A stretch of DNA of 64,000 bases from Frankiales bacterium. GTDB taxonomy: Bacteria > Actinomycetota > Actinomycetes > Mycobacteriales > SCTD01. The notes under the pieces are model-generated. The model had not been told where the DNA came from, ran no database searches, and worked only from the letters and a program-made list of their open reading frames with translations. The stretch spans positions 1-64,000 of the forward strand of contig JAOPVP010000023.1 in the NCBI GenBank assembly GCA_025966135.1, in the 5' to 3' direction. A program made the position numbers and the translations under genes. Shown in pieces: positions 49,315 to 59,766 of the stretch. Positions within the stretch are counted from its first letter, which is position 1. Every line of letters begins with the position of its first letter.

Positions 49315-49893
49315 TCAGCTGGTGGGGTCCTCGCCGCGGTCAAGGGCGTCCCAGACGCCCTTGTCGGTCGCGGGGGGCTGCTCCGCACGGGCGGCAGGGA
49401 CGTCGTACGACGACGACAACGCGGCCCACCTCCGGCCGCGGACCGCCACCAGCAACCCCGACAGCGCCAGCACGACCCCACCCGCGAGAGTGAGCCAGCC
49501 CCAGCCCGGCTGGGAGGACGAGACAGCCCCGACGCAGTTCCTCGCACCACCGGCGCACGCCACCGACAGCCCGCGGCGCTCGAGGCCGTCGGACAGGGCC
49601 GTCGCGACGTCGACCACGATGCCCACGCCGGCAGCCAGGACCAGGACGCCGACGACAAGACGGCCCCAGCGCTTCGTGGCGGCCAGGGCCACCACCCCCG
49701 CGAGGCCGACGTACCCGAGCGCCTGCGCCCCCGACGCGAGCTTGGCGCCGTTGACCGAGGTGCGCACCGCGTCGATGGTGACCTGCCGCCCCTCCTCGAC
49801 CGTGAACCAGGCCTGCCCCAGCGCGAGGAGCACGACAGCCGAGCCGAGCAGGCAGAGCAGGACGGCCAGCTGCAGCTCGCGCTTGGCCGTCAT
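49315..49893 (-). CDS. Tryptophan biosynthesis-associated membrane protein (TIGR02234-like)
   Basis: Four-TM protein between trpC and trp[34 protein letters not shown]... Confidence 0.85.
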   Translation of the reverse strand: MTAKRELQLAVLLCLLGSAVVLLALGQAWFTVEEGRQVTIDAVRTSVNGAKLASGAQALGYVGLAGVVALAATKRWGRLVVGVLVLAAGVGIVVDVATALSDGLERRGLSVACAGGARNCVGAVSSSQPGWGWLTLAGGVVLALSGLLVAVRGRRWAALSSSYDVPAARAEQPPATDKGVWDALDRGEDPTS

Positions 49894-51383
49894 ACGCCGC
49901 GCATGGTCGCGGCCGCCGCGATAGCGCGCAGCACCGCCGCCGCCTTGTTCTCGCACTCCGCCTGCTCGGCCGCCGGGTCGCTGTCGGCGACCAGACCTCC
50001 GCCGGCCTGCACGACGGCACGGCCGCCGTGCAGCACTGCCGTCCGGATCGCGATCGCCATGTCCATGTCGCCGCCGGCCCCCAGGTAGCCGACACAACCG
50101 CCGTACAGGTTGCGGCGGACCGGCTCGAGCGACTCGATGATCTCCATCGCTCGCGGCTTCGGGGCACCCGACAGAGTGCCTGCCGGGAACGTCGCCGTCA
50201 GCACGTCGAAGGCCGAGCGCCCAGGGCTGAGCTCCCCGACGACGGTCGACACGATGTGCATCACGTGGGAGTACCGCTCGACGGACATGAAGTCGACGAC
50301 CTCCACCGTGCCGGGCTCGCAGACGCGGCCGAGGTCGTTGCGGCCGAGATCGACCAGCATCACGTGCTCGCTGCGCTCCTTCGGGTCCGCGAGCAGCTCG
50401 GCGCCGAGGGCCGCGTCCTCCTCCGGCGTCCCACCGCGCGGCTTGGTGCCGGCGATCGGGTGCAGCACCGCCTTGCCGTCCGTCACCGTGACCAGCGCCT
50501 CCGGCGAGGAACCCACCACGTCGTAAGGGGACTCGCGGCCGGCGAAACGCAGCAAGTACATGTACGGCGACGGGTTGCTGGCCCGCAGCACCCGGTAGAC
50601 GTCGAGCGCGTCCACGTCGGTCTCGATCTCGAAGCGCTGCGACAGCACGACCTGGAAGGCGTCCCCGGCGCGGATGTGCTCCTTCACCGTCTCCACACCG
50701 GCCATGTAGTCGGCAGGAGAGGTACGGCGGATCACGGTGGGCTCGGCGTCCATGTCGACGACGGCCACGGAGGGCTCACCCGGCTTCGCCAGCTCAGCGG
50801 CCATCGCGTCCAGCCGGGCGACGGCGGCCTCGTAGGAGCCGGCGCCGGTGGAGCCGTCGCGGACCACGTTCGCGATGAGCCAGACCGAGCCGTCCGAGTG
50901 GTCGAGGACGGCGAGGTCGGTCGCGAGCAGCATGGTGAGCTCAGGCATGCCGAGCTCGTCCGGCGTGGTGTCGGGCAGCCGTTCGAGCCGCCGCACCACG
51001 TCGTAGGACAGATGGCCGACCAGGCCGCCGGTGAAAGGAGGCAGCTCCGCGATGTGCGATGAGCGCAGCATCTCGTCCGCCTCGCGCAGCGCCTCCAGAG
51101 GATCCCTCGAGGTCGTCGGCAGGCCGTCGCCGAGCCACAGCGCCTCACCGTCACGCTCGGTCAGCACCGCGGCGCAGTGCACCCCGACAAAGCTCCACCG
51201 CGACCACTGCTTGCCCTGCTCGGCCGACTCCAGCAGGAACGTCCCGGGCCGGTTGCCCGCCAGCTTGCGATAGACCCCGACCGGGGTCTCACCGTCGGCG
51301 AGCAGCCGGCGCACCACGGGCACCAACGGCTGGTCGAGCCGGGCGAACTCCTCGGCGGAGGGCGTCGTGACGCCGAGTCTCAT
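49890..51383 (-). CDS. trpE: Anthranilate synthase component I
   Basis: [73 protein letters not shown]. Confidence 0.96.
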   Translation of the reverse strand: MRLGVTTPSAEEFARLDQPLVPVVRRLLADGETPVGVYRKLAGNRPGTFLLESAEQGKQWSRWSFVGVHCAAVLTERDGEALWLGDGLPTTSRDPLEALREADEMLRSSHIAELPPFTGGLVGHLSYDVVRRLERLPDTTPDELGMPELTMLLATDLAVLDHSDGSVWLIANVVRDGSTGAGSYEAAVARLDAMAAELAKPGEPSVAVVDMDAEPTVIRRTSPADYMAGVETVKEHIRAGDAFQVVLSQRFEIETDVDALDVYRVLRASNPSPYMYLLRFAGRESPYDVVGSSPEALVTVTDGKAVLHPIAGTKPRGGTPEEDAALGAELLADPKERSEHVMLVDLGRNDLGRVCEPGTVEVVDFMSVERYSHVMHIVSTVVGELSPGRSAFDVLTATFPAGTLSGAPKPRAMEIIESLEPVRRNLYGGCVGYLGAGGDMDMAIAIRTAVLHGGRAVVQAGGGLVADSDPAAEQAECENKAAAVLRAIAAAATMRGV

Positions 51384-51769
51384 GGCCTCTCGCCGAGGAC
51401 CGCGGGCAGTTGGACCCGGTCGAAGCAGGTGCGGTCGCCGGTGTGGCAGGCACCGCCGACCTGGTCGACCTTGACGAGCAGGGTGTCACCGTCGCAGTCG
51501 AGCTCGACCGACTTGACCCACTGCTGGGAGCCGGACGTCTCGCCCTTGACCCAGTACTCCTGCCGCGACCGCGACCAGTAGGTGCAGCGCCCGCTGGTCA
51601 GCGTCAGGTGCAGGGCTTGGTCGTCCATCCAGCCGACCATGAGGACCTCGCCGGTGTCGTACTGCTGGCACACGGCGACGACGAGCCCGTCCTTGTCGCG
51701 CTTGAGCTGGGAGGCGATGGCAGGGTCGAGCTCACTGGGGCGGACGGCGCCATCGATCCGAGAGGTCAT
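51380..51769 (-). CDS. hisI: Phosphoribosyl-AMP cyclohydrolase
   Basis: [75 protein letters not shown]. Confidence 0.96.
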   Translation of the reverse strand: MTSRIDGAVRPSELDPAIASQLKRDKDGLVVAVCQQYDTGEVLMVGWMDDQALHLTLTSGRCTYWSRSRQEYWVKGETSGSQQWVKSVELDCDGDTLLVKVDQVGGACHTGDRTCFDRVQLPAVLGERP

Positions 51770-52917
51770 GCCCCCATCTTTCCAGAGGGCCTCAACAGCA
51801 TTGGCCCGCCGATCGTGAGGGCGATCGCGACGACCGCCAGGGACCCCAGGGCCACCGGCAGTGAGGAGGCCGCGGAGACAGCGCCGACCAAGGGTGGGCC
51901 TGCGACGAAACCGACGTACCCGAGAGTGCTGACGCGAGCCAGGTCGGCGCCCTGACGGCCCGGTGCCGCGCGCGCCCCGACGGCGGAGTAGAGCACCGGG
52001 GCGAGGACGGAGGTGCCCGCACCTGCGATCGCGAGACCCACCAGCGCGTAAGGCGCGGACGGCGCCAGCGCCACGAGCAGGACGCCTCCAGCGAGGAGCG
52101 CGGCCGAGGTGCCGAACTGGACGTCCTCGCGGACCCGCACCAGCCCGCTGGCGAGACGACCAGCGGCCATCGAGCCGGCGAACAGCCCGGGACCGAGCCC
52201 ACTCACGGCTGGGCCGGCCTGGAGGCCGCGCTCGAGGTGCAGCGCGCTCCAGGACTGGATCGCGTCTTCGCACAGGAACGCGCCCGCCGTCAGCAGGCCG
52301 ATCCCCAGCAGCACTGCCGACAGGCCGGCCCGACTGCCGCGCTCCTCGTGCAGGTCCGCCTTCCGGTACGCCGGTTGGCTCGCCGCCACGGCCAGCACGA
52401 GGGCGGCGACGGTGAGCAGGATCGGCAGCGGTGTCGCGCCCGCCTCGCGGGCCAGCCCGGCGGAGGCGCTGCCGACCAGCACCCCGACGGAGAACGCGCC
52501 GTGCGCGATGCTCATGAGCCGGTCCGCCTCGACCCGCTCCCAGCCGGCCGCGGCAGTGTTGGCCACCACGTCGAGCGCGCCGGTCGCGAGCCCCAGCAGG
52601 AGCAGCGCAGGCACCAGCGTCGCGAGCGAGTGCGCCAGCCCCGCCGCCGGGAGCACGACGGTGAACGCCAGCAGGGTGGCGGGCAACGCCCGGCCAGCAC
52701 CCAGCCGGTCGACGAGCCGCCCGGCCACCGGCATCACCGGTACGGCGGCGCAGGCGACCGCCCCGAGCGCGAGCCCGAGCCGGCCGTCCGACAGGTGCGT
52801 CTGCGAGCGGATCGCCGGCAGGACCGCCGACCAGGCTCCCCAGAAGCAGCCGAACACCAGGAAGGCGAGGAGCAGCCCGCGCCGCTCAGCCGACCTCACC
52901 GAGACCGCCGTCGTCAC
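51766..52917 (-). CDS. MFS transporter
   Basis: 12-TM hydrophobicity pattern; [58 protein letters not shown]. Confidence 0.88.
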   Translation of the reverse strand: MTTAVSVRSAERRGLLLAFLVFGCFWGAWSAVLPAIRSQTHLSDGRLGLALGAVACAAVPVMPVAGRLVDRLGAGRALPATLLAFTVVLPAAGLAHSLATLVPALLLLGLATGALDVVANTAAAGWERVEADRLMSIAHGAFSVGVLVGSASAGLAREAGATPLPILLTVAALVLAVAASQPAYRKADLHEERGSRAGLSAVLLGIGLLTAGAFLCEDAIQSWSALHLERGLQAGPAVSGLGPGLFAGSMAAGRLASGLVRVREDVQFGTSAALLAGGVLLVALAPSAPYALVGLAIAGAGTSVLAPVLYSAVGARAAPGRQGADLARVSTLGYVGFVAGPPLVGAVSAASSLPVALGSLAVVAIALTIGGPMLLRPSGKMGA

Positions 52918-54710
52918 CGTGATGAGGAGGTCCAGGAAGCGTGGAGGTCGGCGTAGACGCCCGGGGCGTCGACGAGGTCGCGGTGCGGCCCCCGCTGGAC
53001 GACGACACCCTTGTCCACCACGAGCACCTCGTCGGCCGCCTCGGCGGTGGAGAGCCGATGGGCGATGGTCAGCGTCGTCCGGCCCCGGGTGAGCGAGTCG
53101 AGGGCGCGGGCGAGGCGGACCTCGGTGGCCGGGTCGACAGCGCTGGTCGCCTCGTCGAGCACGAGCAGGTCAGGGTCGGCGATGTAGGCGCGGGCGATCG
53201 CGACCAGCTGGCGCTCCCCGACGGACAGCGACTCGCCGCGCTCGCCGACGTGGGTCTGCAGCCCGTCGGCCAGAGCGGCGAGCCAGTCGACGAGGCCGAG
53301 CTCGGTGAACGCGAGCAGGATGTCTGCGTCACTCGCGTCCTCGCGGCCGTACCGGACGTTGTCAGCGATGGTCGTGTCGAACAGGAACCCGTCCTGAGGC
53401 ACCATCACGACCCGGCTGCGCAGCGAGGCGAACCGCACCTCGTCGAGCGGGACCCCGGACAGCAGGACGCGCCCGCGGGTCGGGTCCATGAGACGCGTGA
53501 GCAGCTTGGCGAAGGTGGTCTTGCCACTGCCGGTCTCCCCCACCACCGCGACCCGGCTCTGCGGGGAGATCTCGAGGTCGATGCCGTGCAGGACGTCCGG
53601 GCCGCCGGGGTAGGCGAAGTGGACATGCGCGAACTGTACGGACAGCGGACCAGCGGGCAGGTCCCTCCCGGGTGTGGGGTCGCCCACGTCGGTGGGGGTG
53701 TCGAGCACGCCGAGGACGCGGCGCATCCCGGCGATCGCGTTCTGCGCCTCGTTGAGGACCTCGGTCGCCACCTGGACGGGCTGCACGAACAGCGTGACGA
53801 GGAACAAGAACCCGACGAGCCGGCCGAGCGAGATCTGGCCGTCGATGGCGAGCAGGATCCCGATGACGACCACTGCGCTGTTGGCGAGGGCCGTGGTGAT
53901 CTCGCCGCTGCAGAAGGTCGTCGCCGCGATCGTCTGGGCGCGCGTCTGGGCCTTCTTGGTGCGCGCCACCGCGTCGTCGATGCGGGCCGCGGTGCGGGCC
54001 TGCGCGCCGTAGGCGCGGATGACCGGGGCACCGACGACCGACTCCGAGACGGCGCCGAGCATCTCACCGATCCGCTCGCGGACCGCTCGGTAGGCGACCT
54101 GCAAGCGCTGCTGGAAGACCCGCAGCGACAGCAGCAGTGGCAGCATGCACAGGTAGACGACCAGCGTGAGCTGCCAGGACCACCAGAGCATCAGCGCGGT
54201 GGCGAGGACGACCTGCGCCGCCGAGACCACGACCAGCAGGCCCCCGAACTGCATGAACGTGCTGATGGTGTCGACGTCCCCCGTCACCCGGGACACCAGC
54301 GACCCCCGGCGCTCGCTGGCCTGGTGCAGCACGGACAGGTCGTGGACCCGCCGGAACGCCCTGGTCCGCAGGGCGAGCAGCCCGTCCTCGGTGGTGCGGT
54401 AGAGCCGGACGTTCATCAGGTAGTTGGCGGCTGCCGTGACCGCGACGGCCAGTGCCGCCAGTGCGCACGCGGTGCGGACCAGCGCAAGGTCGGGGTGGGC
54501 CCGGTTGAGCCCGTGGTCGATGGTCTGCTGCACGGCAAGTGGCACCACGACCCGGCCCGCGGTGCTGACGAGGGCGAGCAGCAGGGTGACCCCGAGTCCG
54601 GCCCGGAACTCCGGCGCCAGCCGCAGCCCGTGCGCCAGGGTCGCTAACGACCCGCGCTCCGCGGTCGGTGCGCCGGCTGCCGTCGTACCGGAGATGGTGG
54701 AGGCGGTCAT
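52914..54710 (-). CDS. ABC transporter, fused permease/ATPase (exporter type)
   Basis: ABC_membrane domain plus VVGETGSGKTTFAKLLTRLMDPTRG, SVGERQLVAIARAYIADPDLLVLDEATSAVDP. Confidence 0.93.
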   Translation of the reverse strand: MTASTISGTTAAGAPTAERGSLATLAHGLRLAPEFRAGLGVTLLLALVSTAGRVVVPLAVQQTIDHGLNRAHPDLALVRTACALAALAVAVTAAANYLMNVRLYRTTEDGLLALRTRAFRRVHDLSVLHQASERRGSLVSRVTGDVDTISTFMQFGGLLVVVSAAQVVLATALMLWWSWQLTLVVYLCMLPLLLSLRVFQQRLQVAYRAVRERIGEMLGAVSESVVGAPVIRAYGAQARTAARIDDAVARTKKAQTRAQTIAATTFCSGEITTALANSAVVVIGILLAIDGQISLGRLVGFLFLVTLFVQPVQVATEVLNEAQNAIAGMRRVLGVLDTPTDVGDPTPGRDLPAGPLSVQFAHVHFAYPGGPDVLHGIDLEISPQSRVAVVGETGSGKTTFAKLLTRLMDPTRGRVLLSGVPLDEVRFASLRSRVVMVPQDGFLFDTTIADNVRYGREDASDADILLAFTELGLVDWLAALADGLQTHVGERGESLSVGERQLVAIARAYIADPDLLVLDEATSAVDPATEVRLARALDSLTRGRTTLTIAHRLSTAEAADEVLVVDKGVVVQRGPHRDLVDAPGVYADLHASWTSSSR

Positions 54711-56518
54711 GCCGACTCCATCTCGTCGCCGGCGTGCTCGGCGGCATGCTCCACCTCGGCGCGCGCGTAGGCGGTCACCAGGTCGCGGTAGCCCGCGCAG
54801 CGGACGAGCAGCTCGTCGTGGGTGCCGCGGTCGACGACCTGGCCGCCGTCCACGAAGACGACCTCGTCGGCCAGGGCGATGGTGGCCTGCCGGTACGCCA
54901 CGACCACGACGGTGCTGGCCGTGGAGGAGCCACGCAGACCGGCAAGGATCCGCTGCTCCACGGACGGGTCGACGCTGGAGGTGGCGTCGTCGAGGACGAG
55001 CAGCCGAGGCCTGCGGGCGACTGCGCGGGCCAGCGCGAGCCGCTGCCGCTGGCCGCCCGAGAGGGTGGTGCCGCGCTCGCCCACGACGGTGTCGAGGCCC
55101 TTGGGCAGGGCGGCGACGAAGCCGTCGGCCTGCGCCACGCGCAGCGCCGCCCAGACCTGCTCGTCGCCGATCTCGGCACCGAGGGTGACGTTGCCGCGGA
55201 CGGTGTCGTCGAACAGGAACGTCGTCTGCGGGGCCAGCGCCGCGACGCCGGCGAGCGTGCCGGGGGCGAACTCGCGGACGTCGGTGCCGTCGTACAGCAC
55301 GGTGCCCGTCCGGGGGTCGACCAGGCGCACCAGCAGGGTGGCGAGGGTGGACTTGCCGGAGCCGGTGGGCCCGACGACGGCGACCGTCCGACCGGGGGCG
55401 ACGTCGAAGGTCACGTCGGCGAGGACCTCGTCCTCGCCGTACGCGAACCCGACCTGGGTGACGCCCAGCGTGATCGGCGCGTCGGCGGACGGGGTGGTGG
55501 TGCCGTGCGTCTGCGCCCCGACCGCGGTGATGACCCGCTGGACCCGGTCATAGCCGACGACGCTGCGCGGGAGCTCGTTGAGCACCCAGCCGATGGCCCG
55601 GACCGGGAACGCCAGCAGCGTGAACAGGTAGGCGACCCGGACCAGGGTGCCGCTGTCGAGGTGACCGCTTCCGACCCGGCTGGATCCGACGACCAGCACG
55701 AGCAGGACGCCGACGGCAGGCAGCGCCTCCATGAGCGGGTCGAACAGGCCGCGCACCCGCCCGACCTGCACCAGGGTGTCGCGCAGCTCCCGCGAGATGG
55801 CGGTGAAGCGCTCGGTCTCGAAGCCCTCGCGGCCGAGCGTCTTGACGACCAGCGCCCCGTCGAACGACTCGTGCGCGACGGTGCTCACCTCACCGCGCAG
55901 CTGCTGTGCGCGGGTCATGAGCGGTGACATCCGGCTGCTGTAGACGACGGTGAGGACCGCGATCGAGGGGAAGATGACCGACCCGACCAGCGCCAGGACC
56001 GGGTCGGTGAAGAACAGCAGGGTCAACGTCGTGACGAGCATGAAGACCACGCCGACCGCGAAGGGGAACGGCGCGATCGGGTACCACGTGGCCTCGACGT
56101 CGCTGTTGGCGTTGGACAGCAGCTCGCCGGTCGGGTGCTGCTGGTGCCACTCCAGCGGCAGCTCGAGGTACCGCCGGGTGACCCGCTGCCGGTAGGTGGC
56201 CTGCAGCCGGTACTGCATCACCCCGGCACCCAGGCGGCGGGCCAGGATGCCCACGACCTTGAGGGTCGCCACGCCCATCACCAGCAGTACGGCGGAGACG
56301 AGCGTGGCCGTCGTGGCGTCACCGCGCTGGATGCTGGGCGCGATGACGGTGCTCGTGATGTGCCCGAACACGTAGGCCTGGGCAATCGTCATGCCGGCGA
56401 ACAGCGCGCTGCCGACGGCCGAGATCGCGAAGATCTTCGGCTCCTCCTTGACGGCGATCCACAAGATGCCGAGACCCCGGCGGATCACGCCTGGCGGGTG
56501 TGCTGGGGCAGAGCTCAC
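54707..56518 (-). CDS. ABC transporter, fused permease/ATPase (exporter type)
   Basis: VVGPTGSGKSTLATLLVRLVDPRTG; LSGGQRQRLALARAVARRPRLLVLDDATSSVDP; 4-nt overlap with the next ABC half-transporter. Confidence 0.93.
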   Translation of the reverse strand: MSSAPAHPPGVIRRGLGILWIAVKEEPKIFAISAVGSALFAGMTIAQAYVFGHITSTVIAPSIQRGDATTATLVSAVLLVMGVATLKVVGILARRLGAGVMQYRLQATYRQRVTRRYLELPLEWHQQHPTGELLSNANSDVEATWYPIAPFPFAVGVVFMLVTTLTLLFFTDPVLALVGSVIFPSIAVLTVVYSSRMSPLMTRAQQLRGEVSTVAHESFDGALVVKTLGREGFETERFTAISRELRDTLVQVGRVRGLFDPLMEALPAVGVLLVLVVGSSRVGSGHLDSGTLVRVAYLFTLLAFPVRAIGWVLNELPRSVVGYDRVQRVITAVGAQTHGTTTPSADAPITLGVTQVGFAYGEDEVLADVTFDVAPGRTVAVVGPTGSGKSTLATLLVRLVDPRTGTVLYDGTDVREFAPGTLAGVAALAPQTTFLFDDTVRGNVTLGAEIGDEQVWAALRVAQADGFVAALPKGLDTVVGERGTTLSGGQRQRLALARAVARRPRLLVLDDATSSVDPSVEQRILAGLRGSSTASTVVVVAYRQATIALADEVVFVDGGQVVDRGTHDELLVRCAGYRDLVTAYARAEVEHAAEHAGDEMESA

Positions 56519-56610
56519 AAAAGGGGTTCCGTTTCGGTTGCGTGTGACAAGTCTCCCTCACTGGAGCACCTGCACCGGGGTTCAGGTCAAGCGCGTGATG
56601 ACGCGCGTCG

Positions 56611-57213
56611 TCAGACCTCGGCGATCCCGTAGTGCAGTTCGCGCCCGAGCAGCCGCAGTTCGGGGACCAGATCGAGGTCGACCAGCGACCGGTCGTCGAG
56701 CAGTCGCAGCCGCGGCCGCGCCCGCTCCCACAGCGCCGCGCAGTCCTCGCCGGTGTGCCAACCGCCGTACAGAACGCCGTCGGCAGAGGTCTCGGCGTAG
56801 AGCTTGCGGGCCACCGCCTGCGTGAGCAGACGGTTGCGGGTGCGCAGGGCCCCGGCGGGGACGCCCAGCTCGACCGCCGCCAGGTCGCGGGTGTCGGCGA
56901 GCAGTAGCGGCTCCGTCACCTCCAGCAGGCCGACGCGCTGGCCGCGGGTGGGCGCGATGCGCCGGAAGTCGCCGAACTTCTCGGCGACGGCGCAGCGCAA
57001 GCTCGTCGCCACGTACCCGATGCCGTGGCGCGGCGCCCGACGCGGCTCCCCCGCGGGGTGGTGGTCGAAACGACCGGCCGGCGAGGGCCCGTAGAAGCGC
57101 TGGCCGAGGGCGTCGGCGTACCAGTCGTGCTCGTAGACGCGCAGGTACGTCGTCCCGACCGGGACCTCGACGAGGACCGGGGTGCCCGGAAAGGCTGGCG
57201 TGCCACGACTCAT
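56611..57213 (-). CDS. RES-domain protein (predicted NAD+-degrading toxin)
   Basis: GTTYLRVYEHDWYADALGQRFYGPSPAGRFDHH...GIGYVATSLRCAVAEKFGDF...: R..., Y/E and S residues in RES-type arrangement; partner gene immediately upstream overlaps by 4 nt. Confidence 0.8.
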   Translation of the reverse strand: MSRGTPAFPGTPVLVEVPVGTTYLRVYEHDWYADALGQRFYGPSPAGRFDHHPAGEPRRAPRHGIGYVATSLRCAVAEKFGDFRRIAPTRGQRVGLLEVTEPLLLADTRDLAAVELGVPAGALRTRNRLLTQAVARKLYAETSADGVLYGGWHTGEDCAALWERARPRLRLLDDRSLVDLDLVPELRLLGRELHYGIAEV

Positions 57214-57764
57214 GACCCGCCGACGTACGACGCGGCGTCGACGACCCGGTCGATCTCACCCGCCTCGAGCAGGGACAGCGGCGTGGCGCCGAGGTGGCGT
57301 GACTCCAGGGTGAACCAGCGCGCCAGGTTCAGGGCGTCGTGGACGGTCAGGGGAAGCGCCTGCCAGACCTCGGCCACTCCGGGCAGGGTGTCGTGCCGAT
57401 GCAGCTGCCACTCGGGGTAGCGCCAGTCGCCCTTGAGCTGGAAGGCCACCAGCCGCCGCGCCTGCCGGCGCTTGGTCACGGCCGCACTGCTGATGCCGAG
57501 CCGGGCTGCCACCTCCGCGGTCGACAGGCTCGTGGCGAGCATCTGGTCGCGCAGGTCGAGCCAGTCGCGCAACGTCGCGGCGCGGGTCTCGGCGACCTGC
57601 TCGGGCGTCTGCGCACGGATGTAGTCGGGGAGGTTCGCCGGGCGGGTCCGCTGAGCGTCGCTGGCAGCGGCAAGGACGGCCGCCTCGATGGCGAGCTCGT
57701 CGCTTTCCGAGGCGTACTGCAGGCGCAGGGCGAGGGCGCTCACCTGCTCCTCGAGGGTGGACAT
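57210..57764 (-). CDS. Xre/MbcA/ParS-like antitoxin
   Basis: [34 protein letters not shown] plus C-terminal [42 protein letters not shown], resembling the RES-Xre toxin-binding tail. Confidence 0.78.
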   Translation of the reverse strand: MSTLEEQVSALALRLQYASESDELAIEAAVLAAASDAQRTRPANLPDYIRAQTPEQVAETRAATLRDWLDLRDQMLATSLSTAEVAARLGISSAAVTKRRQARRLVAFQLKGDWRYPEWQLHRHDTLPGVAEVWQALPLTVHDALNLARWFTLESRHLGATPLSLLEAGEIDRVVDAASYVGGS

Positions 57765-57770
57765 GCCCCC

Positions 57771-57801
57771 ATTCTAGGGTTGCGCTGGAATCTCAGCAAC
57801 C
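57771..57801 (-). promoter_or_regulatory. Predicted leaderless promoter with overlapping inverted repeat upstream of the TA operon
   Basis: Minus strand: GG-TTGCTG-(17 nt)-TAGAAT-GGGGGC-ATG; GGTTGC/GCAACC inverted repeat (12-nt spacer) spans the -35 to -10 interval. Confidence 0.55.
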
Positions 57802-57805
57802 ACCA

Positions 57806-58579
57806 CTACCGTACGGCGAAGCCGGCCTCACGAAGCGCGCCCTTGGCGTCCCCGATGTGCATCTGCCCGAAGTGGAAGACACTGGCGGCGAGCACCGCGT
57901 CGGCGCCGGCCTCCACCGCCGGGACGAAGTCCTCGACCCGACCAGCTCCCCCGCTGGCGATCACCGGGACACTCACAACGGCCCGGACGGCCCGCAGCAG
58001 CTCCACGTCATACCCGCGCCGGGTGCCGTCGGCGTCCATCGAATTGAGCAGGATCTCGCCCACCCCGAGCTCCTCGCCGCGCTGGGCCCACTCCACTGCG
58101 TCGAGGCCGGTGCCCTGCCGTCCACCGTGGGTGGTCACCTCGAAACCGCTTGGAGTGCCCGGTTGGTGCGGCGTTGTGCGGCGCGCGTCGACGCTCAGCA
58201 CGAGCACCTGAGAGCCGAAGCGCTGTGCGATCTCGCGCAGCAGCTCGGGTCGCGCGATGCCGGCCGTGTTGACCCCGACCTTGTCCGCGCCCGCCCGCAG
58301 CAGGCGGTCGACGTCGTCGGTCGCGCGGACTCCCCCACCGACGGTCAGGGGGATGAACACCTGCTCCGCGGTGCGCCTCACCACGTCGTACGTCGTCTCC
58401 CGCGAACCGGAGCTGGCGGTGATGTCGAGGAACACGAGCTCGTCGGCACCCTCGGCGTCGTAGACCCGCGCCATCTCGACCGGGTCACCGGCGTCGACGA
58501 GGTCGGTGAAGTTGACGCCCTTGACGACCCGGCCGCCGTCGACGTCGAGGCAGGGGATCACACGCACAGCCACGGTCAC
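57806..58579 (-). CDS. hisF: Imidazole glycerol phosphate synthase subunit
   Basis: [54 protein letters not shown]. Confidence 0.96.
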   Translation of the reverse strand: MTVAVRVIPCLDVDGGRVVKGVNFTDLVDAGDPVEMARVYDAEGADELVFLDITASSGSRETTYDVVRRTAEQVFIPLTVGGGVRATDDVDRLLRAGADKVGVNTAGIARPELLREIAQRFGSQVLVLSVDARRTTPHQPGTPSGFEVTTHGGRQGTGLDAVEWAQRGEELGVGEILLNSMDADGTRRGYDVELLRAVRAVVSVPVIASGGAGRVEDFVPAVEAGADAVLAASVFHFGQMHIGDAKGALREAGFAVR

Positions 58580-58675
58580 GCTGTCGAACGCTAGCCGCCG
58601 GCCGCCAGGGCCGGCTCGGCGGCGCGTATACCCGCGAACGCGCCACTTGTAACACCCGACCCCTACCCTGTCGGT

Positions 58676-58987
58676 GTGCTCCTTGCTGTACTGGTTGTCT
58701 GCATTGTCCTGTTCGTGGTGCTGCCCGTCATCGGTGCCACGTTCGTGTCCCTGCTCTCGACACTGCTCGTCGGCCTCGTCCTGGGGGCGATCGCCCGTGT
58801 GATCGCGCCAGGCAGCGGGCCGATGGGTTGCCTGTTCACGTCGCTCGTGGGGGTGGCGGGATCGTTGCTCGGGACCCTGGCGGCGCGCGCGCTGCACACC
58901 GGGTCCTTCGCTCGCCTGCTGCTCCAGATCGGCGCCGCTGTGGTGCTCGTGGTCCTGCTTCGACCCTCTCGAGGAGCCAAGTCATGA
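58676..58987 (+). CDS. Small GlsB/YeaQ/YmgE-like membrane protein (103 aa)
   Basis: [49 protein letters not shown] start with TACCCT 6 nt upstream. Confidence 0.7.
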   Translation: MLLAVLVVCIVLFVVLPVIGATFVSLLSTLLVGLVLGAIARVIAPGSGPMGCLFTSLVGVAGSLLGTLAARALHTGSFARLLLQIGAAVVLVVLLRPSRGAKS

Positions 58988-59766
58988 GACTGGCCGTCTG
59001 CTCGTCCAAAGGCGGAGTGGGCAAGACCTCCACTGCCGCCAACCTCGCTGTCGTCCTCGCCGAGCTGTCGAGTCAGCGCCACGGCGGCCGCGTTCTTGCT
59101 GTTGACGCCGATCCGCAGGACTCGCTCGGCCGGGCATTCGGAGTCGTGGCCAAGACCAAGGAGGACTCGCTCGCCGGGTTGCTCGAGTGCCCCGACGCCG
59201 ATCCGCGGACCGTGCTGCGCAACGAGGTCGCGCCCGGGCTCGACCTGCTGCCGGCGCACCCGTCCCTCGAGCAGGTCGGCGGCCTGCTCGCAACCCAGGG
59301 CGGCATCGTCACCGGCATCCGACGCGTGCTGCGACCGCTGCTGGCCGACTACGACCACGTCGTGCTCGACACCCACGGCGACCTCGGCAACCTGACCCTG
59401 TCGGCGGTCTGCGCCGCCGATGCCGTTCTCACGGTCTTCACCAGCGACCCGGGCTCGGCCCTGGGGGCCGCGCGAGTCACGGCTTTCCTGGACCAGCACC
59501 GCCAGTTCGAAAACACCGTCGCGCAGCTGATCGGGGTCGCCTGCTCGCTGTGGGACAAGGACGGCAAGGCAGCGCGGGAGGTCCTCGGCGCGCTCGAGGC
59601 CACCGACTTGCCGCTGCTGCCCACCCGCATCCCGGTCTCCCGCCGTGTTCCGTCCGCCACCCTCGCCAAGCGACCAGTGGTCCTGTCCGCACCCACGTCA
59701 TCCGTGGCGATCGCCTACACGGCGCTGGCCCGGGACGTGCTCACCGCGTACGAAGGAGTCCGATGA
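58984..59766 (+). CDS. ParA/MinD-family ATPase
   Basis: [27 protein letters not shown] (deviant Walker A); VLAVDADPQDSLGRAF; HVVLDTHGDLGNLTLSAVCAADAVLTVF; overlaps the preceding ORF by 4 nt. Confidence 0.92.
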   Translation: MRLAVCSSKGGVGKTSTAANLAVVLAELSSQRHGGRVLAVDADPQDSLGRAFGVVAKTKEDSLAGLLECPDADPRTVLRNEVAPGLDLLPAHPSLEQVGGLLATQGGIVTGIRRVLRPLLADYDHVVLDTHGDLGNLTLSAVCAADAVLTVFTSDPGSALGAARVTAFLDQHRQFENTVAQLIGVACSLWDKDGKAAREVLGALEATDLPLLPTRIPVSRRVPSATLAKRPVVLSAPTSSVAIAYTALARDVLTAYEGVR

